Source: Larimichthys crocea
Lineage: Eukaryota; Chordata; Actinopteri; Sciaenidae
Direction: 5' to 3'
DNA: 64,000 nucleotides
Assembly (NCBI RefSeq): GCF_000972845.2
Contig: NC_040017.1
Coordinates: 24,699,606-24,763,605, forward strand
Position 1 is the stretch's first letter. The number at the start of each line of letters is the position of its first letter. Below the pieces are notes generated by a model, which saw only the letters and a program-made list of their open reading frames with translations, did no database searches and was not told the DNA's origin. Position numbers and translations under genes: made by a program. Of this stretch, positions 23,901 through 38,900 are shown in pieces.

Positions 23901-26900
23901 GGAAAGCCAGGCGGAGAGGGAGAAGGGAGGAGAGAAGGAGGGATGACTGGGAGGTTTTAGGGCAAAGTCCAGATCAGAGTGAGCTGAGGAATAGGCGGCC
24001 TGAAAAACACACAAATGAGGGTCTGGAGGTCTCGAAACGAGGGCTGGGAGCTGTCCTATAACTGCTCATTTAGCGGTTTCGCCATAACCTCGGCCTGAGG
24101 CAGAGCTGCTGGAGCAGTTCATGCGAGGCAGGCGAGGCAGGCGGAGGGTGAAAAGGCAGTGTTTTGGAAAATGAGAGGGTAGGATAGGAAGAGGAGAGAG
24201 CTGGAAATAGCAGAGGACTCGGCAGCTGCTTCTCATCTCCGCCCAGGAGGTATAGTAACACCCCTCGAACACAACCCCCCTCAACCCTCCAGACCTTCGT
24301 TCTCCTGCTTCTCTGCTTTGTGCACACCCTCAAGCACTATACTTAGATATAGTCTGAATCAAATCAGACACAATATATTTGGTCTTTTTCACTTTTACTT
24401 CTTGGAAGGGTATTTTTCTGACATTTTACAGACCAAACACTCAATTTATACCTTCTCCACGACTTCTAATTCACCACATTTTAGAGGGTTATATTGTATT
24501 TTTGTCTTTCATTCCTCTTGTTCAACAAGCGAAGTTGCTTTGCAGAATAGGTTTTTGAGATATGCTCAAGATGTGACCAGCTTATAAAATATGCTGCATT
24601 GTTAAAGCCTGCCTAAACTACCTAACAATAAATTAGAGAGAGATAAAAATGAGCTCCGTCTCGACTAGCTGTGGCATTTAAACAGAGTAATAGAAAAGTC
24701 CAGTCCGAGAGAGTAAGATAAAATAACCGTGTGGAAGTGCCCATTCAGCACGAGTGCTTTTACTTTGGATATTTTTATATATTTTGCTGATAATGCTTCT
24801 TTATTGTACTTTAGGTGAGTGAAATTTTGAACGCGTGACTTACTTTGTTATGGAGTCATTTCACGCTGTTATTAACGCTGCTTTTGTTTCAGCAAATTTG
24901 TCTCTTCAAATCCAGAGAGACTCGAGAGATCATGACTCTCTGTAACCCTCGGCTCCATATCCTGCACACCGGATGCTAACGGATTCATTCCTCACACTCT
25001 CTCTCTCTCTCTCTCTTTGTTTCATCTCTTCCTCCCTCTCTCTGTCTCACACTTACAGGTTGCTTTGGTGGGTTTCGAGCAGACCCCGTACGCAGTCACA
25101 CTGCAGTGGGTGATGGATGGTGGTGTTTGGAGAGCAGCTGTGCCTCGCAAGCACTCCTGCACTGCGTGTGTGTGTGTGCGTGTGTGTAATTGTGTATAAG
25201 TGTGTGTATGTATGAGAGCAGATACTCCTCTTTCTCTGTGACCTCCTCTCCACCTGCTCTATTCATCTGCCTTTCCTTTAACCTTCGGTCTACCCTCGCT
25301 CACACTCTCCGGTGCACAGGCTGGCTTGCACTACAGGCATCTGGGGAGTGTGAAAGGTAAGGCTACACCTAATGTACCAGTGATACCTTTAGTGCTGAGA
25401 GGTGGTAAATTCAATCAAGCACCAACCAAGATCTGCTTGTCGACAGCGCGGCTATAGTGTTTCAAGGACTTCCCATAGGAAGCTGCTGTAATGTGATTTT
25501 AATGTAATCAGTACCTGAAAATGCAAATAACCTGTTCGGTGCACTTAATGATTTAATCTTTAATATCACCACCTAACTATCATGTATGTTAACGTGTGCA
25601 GGTGAAGGGTGATGAAGAGATAAAAATAACTTTGATCCCGTGTTAGTTTCTTGCCGTACGGTTTGATATCAGGTTCCTGTCTTTGTTTCTTGGCAGCGTG
25701 GCGACCCTTTTGTTTACATTTGCATCGCAGATTGTACCTTTAAAGTGGAATAAATCTGATTTGCAAACATGAAAGGATTCCACAGAGCAGACGTGGCTGA
25801 AACCATGAGGTAGCTGCAGACTGATTTTACATAATGAACAAAGAACATTTGCATTTAACCCCTGAGTTCAACTTCAAGTTCAACGAACTTTTAAATTTCC
25901 CACATATGTTTATAATTCTAGCTTCAGGCAACACATAAGCCGTACTTTTAGCTAAACATTTTAGTTTGTGAGATTTGATCATTGTGAAGGACTGTAGTTG
26001 CATTTCTTTCCACAACACTGCGTTTCAAAGTTCAGGCTCCTTTCCAAACATTCAGTCAAAGGTGTGGCGCTCTGAAACAAGCCTGAGTCTGTACACATTA
26101 TCATCTTATTCATAATCACAAGACTCCAGCCCCTCTGATGATATCAGGAGCTGTCATCGCGTGCCCTACCCTTTTGTTTAATCAACGGCCTTAGTCAACA
26201 GGAAAGTCCAAGTATGTGTCATGTCTGTAAATGTTGCTAAATATACTCGACTTCTCACCCAAACATGACCTAAAAAAGAAAGAAAAGAGAAGCTCGCAGG
26301 TAAAGATCAGAGCTAAGAATAAGCCTGAAATAAATGTGATCTATTGCTAAGTAACAGACAATAAATAGAAATCTGCCTTTTGGAATCTGCGTTCACCCAG
26401 AAAATTATTTCTTTGCATGCATGCTCTTTTTCAGCTGCTGCGGTCAGTGTTGTCCCGTGTAGGAGGCGGTCTGCAATGCACACTAACCAACCAACACCCG
26501 AGTTACATCTGCCACTGGCTGTTCTCACCATCCCAGACATAATAATACAAAAAGTCTCTTAAATAATCCTCTGCTGTTTGACAAAGACATCATGCTGCAG
26601 GGATTAGAGCGCCATGGAACAAAAATCACATTCATTTGCGGAGCCATTGTTTGGGGACAGGAAACACGGGGGGATTGTGGCTCTGTGACTGAGCCTTTGC
26701 ATGAAGAGATGGGATACAGCATAACCCATCCCTCCCTTTACACTGAGCTCCTGCCTTAGCGCTTGCATTATTCATATAAACCTATTAATTTGACATGGCT
26801 GCTGGTCTGGCCTTTTTTAATCATATCCTCAGAGCTGGAGCCCACCTCCCTTTGGTCTGTTTCATTTCTTTTTGATTCTGCTATAATTAATGTACACTGA

Positions 26901-29900
26901 TAAGACACGTCGTCTGATGTCCATTTTCCCAGAACAGTATGTGAACATCACAAACAACGAATAATTCAAGTGCACTGAGGAATAATAGACTGAAAAGTGT
27001 GAGGAGCGGTGAGGTGGCAGAGGCATGCCGTGGCTCGTAGCATATGATCAGAGCCCTCCAATTAAGCCCCTAACATGCTCCATTACATAATTAAGCAGAA
27101 ACCCTCTCAATAGCCTCCTTCACGCCAACACCTTATGTTTATCTCTTCTTCTCCATCTGTCTCTTCCGTTCCCTCAGTTCAGGCTCCCTCATTTGCAACA
27201 CGGCGAGAGCAGCAGAGAAGGCCTTCGTAATTTGAAGGGGCATGAGTGTGCAGACCTCTAGCAATGATGGCGAAAAATGTGCAAGAACAAGCAACCGAGC
27301 TATTTAATTATTTTCGGTGCAGCTAATGGGATTGTTTTTAATTAAATTGCAGTCGTGGCACTCTTTCTGAATTATAATGAGACGGCTTGGGTTTGTTGTC
27401 AATGGATGCAACAGCTGGCCGCAGTGAAGACAAGAGGACATCGGACGTGGCAGGTAGTGAGAAGGGAACAGCTTCAGGATGTAAGATGAGAGCAAACTAG
27501 GAGGGGTGGAATCTTAGAGACTGATTGTGCATGTGAACCTCGCTCATATGTATTCCTGTCTCAACTCACCGATTGGCCGCTCCAGTTGTGGTGTTTGCTG
27601 TCCCATGCATTTCCCAAAAGCCTCCTCTTTGCGTTTGCCAAAAATGCTCTTGAATAGTAGCCCATTTCACAGTCCAGTGGAACTGCTAATAGCTTTTTCA
27701 TCCCAGAAAGTGGCACAACTCAATCAGCGAGAGGCTTTTTTCGGACAGAGGAAGGGTGGTGCGAGTGTTTGCAGCATAGAGGAAGATGTTTTTTTTTCTT
27801 TCCCTTCCTGACGTTGCTTTGCAAGTACAGAGGGGGAATCTTGTTTCTCTGTTATTGCAACCCTCCGAGGCATCGGGAGTGTGCTGTGTTTTGTAAGTTA
27901 GGGGGGCACAGAGACATGTGGCCTGCAAACACCGAGCCTCTATCTGACATTTAATAAAGCAGACTATGGCCATGTTGCCACTGCTGATTACAGTGATGCT
28001 TCCCGAGACAGAGGAGGGAGAGAGGTGTGTATGACGGCGCAGGCGAATGGAGAAATGGGGAGTAATAAAGCAGGCCCTCCTCGCAGACCTCCCTCTTGCT
28101 GACCCTGTGTGTCTGTGTGAGTTTATGGCCACTGTCTGAGGGGGAAAATAAGATTGTGCTTTATTGCTCAACAAGCCTCCCCAGCAATAATAGCTTTCCC
28201 CCCCTTAACCATCCGTTCGGAGAGACATTAGCTCCCATCCAGCGTGGATCTGCTCAATCTGCAGCTCAAGGCCAGGATTAGTCAACTGAATCAGACTCAA
28301 ATATTGCTCTATGTCACCTCTCCCTATGGCTAAGATGTATCACAATCTCTCGTTTCTCTGTGTCGGACTAAGAGCCGATATAAAAGAGAGGGGACAACGG
28401 TGATGACCTGATATGAAGGGCAACTGACATCCCTCTAAGTCGTATCCCGCAGCCCTTGAACTACGTATAAGTGCACAAGCTTACCTAAGCACTTGTAAGG
28501 CACCACGATATGTGCATGCCCTTTGCACACCTTCTTCTCCTTCTTGCACCAGTTCTCAATACGAATCGGCTGGTTGGCTTCCACCACGTTTGTGATTTGG
28601 AGCTCAGGATACATCTGTCGGAGGAAGAAGAGAATGTATATGAGATAATAAGAGAGGTATTTTGTACGTACGTGTGTGAGAGAGGGGGAAGGTGTGATAA
28701 GTGGAGCTTCAATTGCATCCTTTAATCCACACTTTATACTCTCTAGATGCCATCTGTTCAGCCATGAAAGACCATACAATTTACACTTTTCCTCGAAATG
28801 CCATCAAAATGTCATCAATAAACGCGACTGAAGCTTGTAGCCAGAAGCCAGCTTGGAAATATACAGCCCTGCTTCTTCTTTTTTTTTTTTCTCTCTCTCG
28901 GGCAGCTGCATAATAAACCATGACAGTAATACCAGCAGCCTCTTGGATTAGGAGATACAGAAAGGAAGGGAGGGAACAAGTAAATAAGGAGAGTGAGGAT
29001 GTGTTGTGATAAAAACATGTCCTTTATTGTAGAGACAGCTCGAGTTAAAACGACGGTCACAGAGTCTGCTAATTGAAATGCCACCCAGCACTGTAAATAA
29101 TGTCGCTTTCACGAGCAATAAACACGGTGAAATGAGACTTTTTCCACCTTACGAGCTTAATATAACATATTTTCATGTCATTCTGCAACAAATTTGCACG
29201 TTTACTTTATTATCTTGCATCGTTATGAAACTCCCATTGCTTTTATGTCCTAGAAAAGCAGAAAATTATGTTTAATAAAGAAACATCTTACATTTTAGTT
29301 TGGCTACATGAACTATCAGGCTACTTATCTTAACTAAAATATCCTCAACAAACCAGATTTGACACTAAAAGCATCACAGGGTGTCGTTGAATTTGAGCTA
29401 TAATTTTGTTTGTAGAAAACATTTTGGGAAATATGCTCATCGCTTTCTTCCAGAGTTAATTAAGAAGATTGCGACCACCGTCATATCTGTCCGTTAAATC
29501 CATCCTGGCTCCGTCTAAATGTAACAAAATATGCCTAGCAGCACCTCTAAAGTTCACCGGTTCACACATTATATATCTCGTTCTTCTCACACTCAAGAAA
29601 AGGCTTTGTTTCTAACACGAATCTTTTCTTTATTCCAATAAATTCTAACTTGTTGTATGAGAAGTTTCCCCGCTTGATAAAAAAAAAATCTGTCTTGAAT
29701 TTCTTCGGTATCAAGTTTGAAAATCACTGATTTAATCTGTGGACTTTCTCTCATACACATTAAAGTGGTTTTGATCATCTCATCTAACTCAACAAAGTGA
29801 ATACGCAAAGATGTAAAACTATTTTTTATAAAGTCACATTTGCACCACTTACTGTGTGATAGATCTGGTTTGACCTGACATATTTAAGTAGAAAATTAGA

Positions 29901-32900
29901 AAAACAACCAACCATTGCAAATGTGTCAGTCTTTAGTCAAAGCCAAACAACTAATACTGCCGAAGACCTCAAGGTGACCTTGTGTAACCCAAGGATAGAA
30001 AAATCCATAACAAACATCTAAGACTAAACATCATCAAATTATGATATCTAAATGGAAAATATTACATCTAAAGATATAACCTGATCTCTGTCACCTCGCA
30101 CTAATGGAGTAAAATATAAGATTGATTATGGCACCTCTGTACACGGATTTGCGTGATCACCTCCGGAAGGTAATCTCATTATGTACGTGTGATGGCACCC
30201 ACTTTGTCTCTGTCTTTTTCTACCCGACTGTGGCGCTTGAATTTCACCACTTCTGTCCGACTCATAGGAAAGAGATTAGAGACGCGTCTCTGTCGCAGTG
30301 GCTCACCTCCTGGCAGTACTGCAGCACGCCCTCTTTGGTTCCTACACAGCTCTTGGTTCCGGATGGGTCGGGTTCCCAGCGGCCGGTCTGGATGTTGACG
30401 TGCATGTTGAGCTTCCCGCAGAACATCGCCACCTGTGGCTCGGCCACGGCAAATCCTGTGCCTGCATTTGCTGCCAGTGCCTGCAGAAAGACAAGAAGAT
30501 GGAGGGAGAAATGGAGGTCAGTGCGATCAATCATTACAGAGCCCATTAAATCTGGGGAGTGCTGTGGCTGACAGACAAGAGACACCCCACTCGGGTTTCT
30601 CATGAAGTTTGTTATGAGCCTGGCACAGGAGCCTGCTGTGAAGTCTGAACACGGATTCAGCTCGTGTACAGGACGTGATGAAGCAACATCAGAACTGCCT
30701 GTCAACGCTTGGCTGCTGCTGCTGCTGCGATTCAACGCCGCAATGCCGAGAGAGCAGAGGGGCTGAGAGAGGAAACAAATTAAATGCACCTCGTGAATGT
30801 TTGGCTAAGTTGATGGTTAACAAGTACGGGTTTGATTGGATCCTAGCACAAGGTTTTCTTCAGCCCTGAGAGACGGCACACACACACACACAAAAAAACA
30901 AACTGCAGTCTGTCATGCCTCACAAATCAGGACATTTCTGTCTGAGGGCAGAGCTTTGCTCATCCAAACCTCCTGGGACTAAACTCTTTCCACAAAAGGA
31001 TGGATCATTTATTCTTCAAGGTAAACACGGATGGCTCCTGATATCCATAATCGCTCCTGTTATACACATATGTACTTATGATAAAATGTGGTCTAAGATA
31101 CCCCAGGTCTTCTTTGATTCTCTGTTTACCTCTCAACCCTTTGAACATGAGAGGAAATCTGCTATCTCTCCTCCATGTTGTCTTTCCTGTCATCATTTAC
31201 TGAACCCTGCGGTTCCTCCGTCAGCGAGCAGGAAGCAGGAACACCCAGACTTCCTGTCCATCACCCAGAATGACTTCATACCACCCACTATAGGAAACTG
31301 ACACCGACTGTCCGAATCCACCGCGCTATCAGCTTCCACATGATTGCCTTTCAGATGACGCGGCGCTTCAGCCAACTCATCAGCTCCTCACTGAGACAAT
31401 AAGTCAAGGCCCGCTAACACTCGCCCGATGCTGTGGGGTGTCACAGCACAGGAAACTCTAATGAATCAGTGAGGCGTTGTAGCGCTGTGTGCCAAACTGT
31501 CCCAAAACACACACCAGGGAGCCTCCAGACAGGAAGTGGGATGGAACTGATCCCCTCTTGATTGTCATAATGTCATCAGGCTGAGTAAACAGGCTTCATC
31601 CCCAGAGAGAGAGATCAAGGGAATGAGCGAGGACTGTCTGAATCTGACCATTCGCCGGACTCCTCAGCCCAGTCAGGGGTGTCCTCTGCAGGAGAAAACA
31701 GCAGAAGAAGGGAGACTTGAGTAACAGCACGTCAGACAAAGCTCTCCGTCTATTTCTGCGCAGGCTCCCAGACTGACAATAGGCGCAGGACAGAGTAGAG
31801 CATGGACAAAACAAGTGCTGTGTAATCAGCAGTTGGCTGTGGCGTGTGATGAGCTGCAGAGCCAGCCAGAGCTGAGTCTGCACGCATACATACATACACA
31901 TGAACCAAAGCCACGCACGTTTCTTTTGCGTACACGCAGTCACGCCAACACATCCGTGCCCACGCAAACGCACAAAAAAAGCCATGCTGGGCACATGTTC
32001 ATCCACGTAGGCAAGCAAGCAAGGAAGCAAGCACACATTTGGTTCCTACAGGCACAACAACCTCATATTCAACCTCATATCCCCTCCTTCCTGCTCCATC
32101 TCCACATCTTTGTCCTGCTCCACTCCTCCCTCTCTGCACCACCACAGGCTTGTTTGCTCTCCTCCCTCTTATTCCTCCCTCTCATTCCTTTGTGAGATTG
32201 GCTCGGGGTAGTATGAGAAGCAGAGAGGTGGGGAGGAAACGAGGGACGCAGAGAAACACATTAAAAAGGGAAGACAAGGGAGGCAGTGATAGCCTGACCA
32301 CAACTAGACTCCGCGGTTGTGGAAAAACAAGTGTTGGGGCCTTCTCGACACCCCTTTGACTCCACTTAAGTGATAAAGCCTCGCTGTGTCTTTAATTCTT
32401 CAACAATGGCAGTGGAGGCAAAGTGGAGGTGGTTTATAGCACTGCCTTAAATCTGCAGTCACATGCCTGTTGTTTGGTGCATAAGAAAAGGGCTAGACTT
32501 GCACATAAAGAGGCACCATGGGGGCCAGAGAGAGAGAGAGAGAGAGGAAATTTGTATCTTTTTGTAGCCCCTGTCTCGTCAGCATGTCAGTTCTGCTGAC
32601 TTCTTTAAACACAGACACATTGCTGTACGTGTTAAAACAACATGTTAAATGTTTGGAGGGGTTTCTGCTTTGTCGTGTCTTGGACGGCCGTGACACTTAC
32701 ATTTATTTCAAGACCATTCAAGCACACAGCTGGAGTGTCATTGTCACAATTTCTTTTTTTTTACATCAGACCAATTTGTTCCCGCGGCCGGCGGATTGTT
32801 GGTAAAATAGAAAACGGAAGAAGAAAAATGAGAGGAAATGACTTCAGACGGGAGCTGTTAACAGCGGATCTGAGTTTTGTTCTTTTTTTTCCTCACTGTG

Positions 32901-35900
32901 ATTTGATATGACTGAACTCCTCCTTAAAAAGGTCACATGAAATAACTTTGACAGTGATTTGTATCTGTGGTTTCACACTTGATGCCAAGAGAGACTTCAG
33001 TGGTGAAAAAAGACACTGATGGTAGCATTCTAGTTTAGTCGGTTTATCTGATCCTAGTGCAGAAAGCTGCTGAGGATTTTGTTGATCCTGATGCAACCCG
33101 ACACCCAGATACACAATTTAAGGCTCAGTAAGTGCTAATTCATCTTGGTAGAAGGGTTTTAGGTTGTAAAAAGATAGGAAGGATTGGCTGGATTGCCCCC
33201 AGGAAGTCTAATCACATCTTACTAACCGGGATCAAAGAGATGAGTCATCAACAAGAGGGAACGGGAAGAGAAAAGTCAAATTATACGAGATATTTTCATT
33301 ATTCATTTCCTCTTATGAGACTCTGCTATCATGTTGAACTGTACTGCATTAAAATATCTCAGCTCAGATGGACGGATAAGCTTTAGTTTGAGTCTCGAAT
33401 GCAGCACAAACACTCAAGCTACCGGGGAAAATATGCCACCACACCTAACAAGCGCAAGTCACCAAGTATCCATCTCTCATTACTGACTCACCATGAGATG
33501 TTATATCATGTGTAAGTGTGAACACTTGCTGCGATGTGGAGGATTAGCAAGTCAGAGGGAGAGACAAAAGAGGCAGAGGGAGTGGAAGTTGGGAAAAGGG
33601 AGAGGCAGTGAGATAGAGGAGAGCGCAGGCAAGATAGAGTAAATAGACAAAGGAAGCAGGGGAACGTGTGCCGATTGGCTTACGTCCCAGCTTGACATAT
33701 AATTCTGAAATGAACGCAGACAGTAATGCAATAAAAAAACGGCGTGAGGCGGGCGTGCGTGCAGGAGAGACAGGCTTGCCACCACAGACGCTTGTCAAAA
33801 GCTGTGTGGGCTGAGGATCATTTAACTCGTTTTCACTCCTTACTGCAAACACACATACTAGTCTGTCGCCGCTTCCCCGGTCTGCCTCCAGCTCCAGCAC
33901 GCAAACACGTTTTATTAGCCTGCTCTTTGTTCGGAGCCAAGTTTCACATAAAACGAGCCGAGACACGACAGTGCTTGTCATGAAATAACGCACGAAGACA
34001 CAAACAAACACTCCTTTTTTCATCCTCGTAACAGATAAATATGAGTGTGACTCTCTAATGAGCATCCCCGAACACACATATAAGAGGTGAGTTTGTCTGC
34101 TTTTCAAGTGGAAAGCATTACACACCCAAGGCAGAGGAGTTATTTTGAGTCACAGCTCATTTATATACATAGATTTTAAACATACGCACACATACATTGT
34201 TGAATTACAACCTTCATTTCAAAATATTGAGAGTAAGGGGTTTTTTAAAGGATTATTTCCCAGTGATTTTCTTGCTACGGGTGATTGGCATAGAGCAGAG
34301 TGTAAATGAATGCAATCATATAAAAATGCTGAATGTAGCTGAAATGAAATGACGATGAATCAGGACAAAACCAAATTAAGCCTTTACATTTACTGTGATA
34401 GATCATTTAGCTCTGGCAACTCTTGAGTCCGTGAAAGCAGTTTTTGTTTTTTGTGCTGCACAAGAATAAAAGACGGGGACGGTCTCGTCTGAATGTTCTC
34501 AAAAGGGAGGAAATGAAGCCTGATTTTCTTCCAGCAGGAATAATAGAGGAAGGAGAGTGCACAACCGAGGCTGGCACAAGCGAACAGGTAGCACCTCCTT
34601 AATGAGGTTTTAGAAGAACCCTCCTGAGACTGGTACGGGTCAGTTATTACATGACCTACCACACAGCATCTGGGCAAGATCCAAAGAAGCTAATCCACTC
34701 TGCTGTGTGTGTGTGTGTGTGTGTGTGTGTTTGTGTTTGTGTGTGGTCTCAGGTCAACCACTGTGTGATGATCAACAGTGTGTGAGCTCGGGACACACAC
34801 CAAGAAGCTTTTGGAGATGATCCTCAGATACAAACACGGAGACTAAACTTTGAAATAGCCAAAACAAACCGTACACAAAATTCCTCTGTGGACACGCAGA
34901 CTAATGAGCAGGTTAGCCCGGGCTGACATCTCTGACTATCATCATTTCTGCTAAATTGCCCGTGATGCATACTAAAACAGCTCCACTGTCAACCGCTCTT
35001 TAAACCTCGTCGAGGCCTCGCTCAGTGGCTGCAAACACGTCTAATTTTGGGGCGGAGGGTGTGGTGAAGCCATCCTCGCAGCCTCGCCCTCATAAACGCA
35101 GCTCCAGAACGAGGCACCGGTCACGACACGTGGGTTTCCCAGAACGCTTAGCACCCATGTGACTCCGTAGAGAAATGCCTGGCATCGTTAATCCACCTAA
35201 TCCTTCCCTGTGGCGACTTAATACTTGAACAAGATAGGCGGTGTTGAGAAGCCCACACACACACACATACTGTATGTACAATATACATGTACATAAAATC
35301 AATACTGATTTGCATTTCTTATTGCTTACAATAAAAAAAGTGTTGATGGGAATGAGAGTGCAGCGTTCAGTGCGATCGCTGCATCGTGCTAATATGTGGA
35401 GAGGAGCAATTACAGCAGTTCTGTTTCTTTATTAGCTTCTATTATAGCTCTTATATAACAGCTCCTAGTGTAGTGTGCGCTTGTTTATTGTGTCTTGCGT
35501 TTGTTGCTTGAATTTCCCCCGTGAGATCTTCTCAAAGCGCACAGCATATACGGTTTAGTGCTCCATAAAGGACCTAACCTCAATATGCATGCAGAGCTTT
35601 GATTGGTGGGTGAATACTAAAGACGTGGAAAACACCTGAAGCACACTAGAGTGAACAAAATGTGTTTATTGTTCCTCATGTTTTAGAGGAAGCTGCACTG
35701 ATTTCAATGTTAGACCTGTGCACGTTGCTGCTTTATAAACACAGCATTGCACTTTGCAACCATCGTGTCACGTACTCTTTAAAACAGAACAAAGAACAAA
35801 GACACGTACAAGCAAGAGCAAAGTGAACTGAGGCTCTGATTATGAGCTTAATGTGAGTAGGACAACCTGGTTAAGATGTTTACATGAGCTGACAGTGTTA

Positions 35901-38900
35901 GAAGTGGGCGAGAATCACTATACAAAGATATAATGTGACGTGTTATAAAGGTGATAGTTGGTAATCTAGTTGGAAAGATTTTTTTTTTATGTTTAGGGCC
36001 TCTAAACTAAATATTATTGTCAAAAAATATCAAATCAAATGTTTTATTTTATCCGAACAACAATCCAAAATTCAAAGATATTAAGAAAAGCAGTTCATCC
36101 TCTCATTTGAGAAGCTGGAACCGGATAATGTTTGGCACTTTTTCACTAGTTTTGCTTGGAAAATGACTGAAAGAGCAGCTGATAGTTGAATAGTTGTTGA
36201 TTATTTTTGGACGTCCATCAGCTAATCATTTCAGCTCCAGAGACGTTAACTTTGCAACAAGACCAGAAAATATCTCTGTAATACAGTATCTGTATCCGCC
36301 TGATAAATCATCGTTTATGCTGAATCTATGATCTCTATAAATAAGCTTGTTATATTTTATAAAATGTGACTTATTTCTGTCCACTACAGACCGTTCAGAG
36401 AAGCTTCACTGCTCAATACAAAACCAATAAAACCCTTTAACTGTCTATTATTACAAATTCACAGAAATGGGGGAAGCCCGTGGGAAAGCCGGGGCCCGAG
36501 CCACCGCCGCCATCACCAGATAACAGATGAGAGAGGAGGTGATGGAGAGGGGGAGGAGGCCATTCAGAAACAGAAGGGACAGTGACATTTTCCTACGGAC
36601 CAAACACCTCCACCACCTCCCACCCTCCAAAGGGCAGACAGTAAAAACAGAATAATAAAAAGGGAAAAAAGGTGTCATGTTCTGAGACTCTGAATCAAAA
36701 GGGCAACCCCCTCACTGCAATGCAAATGAGCTCCTCTGTCTGAGAGCAATGGCCTTTTGTCTTCACCATTCGAAGTGTCCCAAGACTGCTCGGGAACTGC
36801 CCCGTGAGTCAACGCTCGAAAACCCACAGCGTGAGGAAGGCTCCAAGTTTTTAACAGCTTCACTTACCGTGTGGGTTTTTCTCTTTAAAGAGGAACTGTT
36901 CACTTCTTCTTTCAGAAAAACAACATCTCTCTTCCTCAAAGTGAAACTTTAAGTAAAAGGAAAATGTAAAAGAAAAACCACACATTCCTGGAAACATGTG
37001 CGTCACTAAACGTTTTTCAAGGGACACATTTGAGTGTGTCCTGAGTTTGAGGTGACAAGGAGAAAGCTGAACATTATGTTTCACTAGCGGTCACCTCTGT
37101 TGGGCTCATTAACTTCCCATCATTCATAGCCAGACGGGGCCGGACAGGAGAGGAAAGTCTGTTGTTCCTCCTGCCCCGAACTGTCACAGGGGAGCGGAAA
37201 AACACTGTCAACACACCCAACGCCCACTGTGGAAGACAATGGCACGGACGTGACACCGGGCCGGTGCCAGCTCCCGGTCAAGACAGTAAAGCCTATTTGT
37301 AATCCTTTCTGCTCCACCTGTGCTTGATCGAACACGCCTCTGTTAATGAGTCTGCTCCAAGGTGTGAAACGCAGGAAATACCACCGACACAACCACACCT
37401 ATATTTCCTTTCATGTCTCCAAGGGACGGATGATGAAGGGTGATGAAGGGTCTGAGTGAGACTCAATAAGAACATTTCTACCTGTCTGACTCCTGAGACC
37501 GGTGGTCTCCTATTAGATTAGCCCGCTGCCTTTTCGGTAACTCATTTTGAGTTTGGCATTATTCGATTTGAACTGTACTTCTCTCGAGCTCATGCACGCG
37601 TTTATTTGACTCGATCTTGTTTGAGATGATGATCTCCCTCGAAGACGTTAAACTGAGGGGGATTTAACGAGATGACGGCGCTACTTGTTGTTGTTTGCGT
37701 TGTAGCCATGAGGGACGCAACGATTAGAGAATGAACGATTATTTCACAACGCTACAAATGCATAAATTTTCTTTTTGCTTGTTTGTGCATTTGAAACTTT
37801 AATAAAATGAATTCATAAATGGTGCAATGCGCCTTTTCCTGCTCTGTTGTCGTTGGTTTATGTTGCACTGAAAGCCTAACTCACCGAGCTCTTTCCCTGA
37901 CTGACAGAAATGCTCGGCGTAGCCTTCACGTTTACAAAACAGTGACATTTTAGACTGCAGAGTAAAGGTGAATCGATAAATCGCTGTTTCCTGAGCAGCC
38001 AGTACTACTACTACTGACAAAAAATGCTGTAGTTATCGTTGTAAATGATTAAGGAGTTACAAATATTTAGATAGACACAGACAGATAAATGTTTCTCGAA
38101 GGTTAAATCCTGTCTTACTTATAAATAGAATTGGGAGTAGGATTATGTATTAACTGCAAAGTGAGCTGCATCAAGTTTTGTGGTAATTATTTACTGGTGT
38201 TAATATTCTACATGTCCCACCTTGAAATATACCTAACAGTTTCCAAGTCGGGCTATAATTGAGCTGCAACTTGATCTCACCGAGCGTCGCCCCCTGACGT
38301 CGCCATGCTCAGTGAAGGGAGATGAATAGAAGCGAGACGTGTTCGTAATTAAGCCCCGGCTAAAAGATGCGTAGCAGCTCGCTGGTTGCAGGGGTAACAG
38401 TTGTGGTGATTGAGTGGCACAGGTCTCCCTGTCTGTCAGGGCGAGATAACATGGCCTCTCTCCAGCTTTACAGAGAACAGACGTGAATGACGACTTGTTC
38501 AAATGGCCCATCACTATGGAAACCTTCTACAAAAGCATCCCAGCTATTCACACAGAAGAACACTGAGGCTGCAGAAGAAAAAGAGGCAGAGGGGAAGAGA
38601 GAGGGAGAGAGAGAGAGAGGAGGGAAACGGTGAGGGCAAAAGAGAGAAACAGACTGAGGAAGTGGAGCAAAAGGAGGAGTGAGGGGAGGAGGAGATAGAT
38701 AATCAGAAGCTCAGAGAGACAGGGCGGAAGGACAGGAAGGAGAAAACAGCAAGAAGAGGAGGGGAAGGAGGAGGAAAAATATGGAGAAAGAGGGAGTGAG
38801 GCCACAGTTGTGAGAGACTGGCATATGAGAGGGAGAAGAGATAGGGAGGCGTAGTGACTGTGTGAATGGCACAGAGGACAACAACAGCTGCTCTGCCCTG

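Larger units (their letters stand above)
23296..28484 (-). other. aplp2: aplp2 intron 3
   Basis: 5.2 kb. Holds CT and GT microsatellites near 25.0 and 25.2 kb and a possible repeat piece near 24340-24450. Around 26.75-27.5 kb it is a repeat-free, AT-rich stretch with many homeodomain-type cores. No coding exon seen. Confidence 0.75.

Noticed and set aside
24340..24450. Fragment of the TAATCGATTA-type teleost repeat
   Set aside because: Only tttctgacattttacagac resembles it; too short to support a separate feature.
33544..34125. 193-codon minus-strand open frame in intron 1
   Set aside because: No recognisable domain, low-complexity Leu/Pro/Ser tail, no supporting splice or start context; long frames arise by chance in 23 kb.
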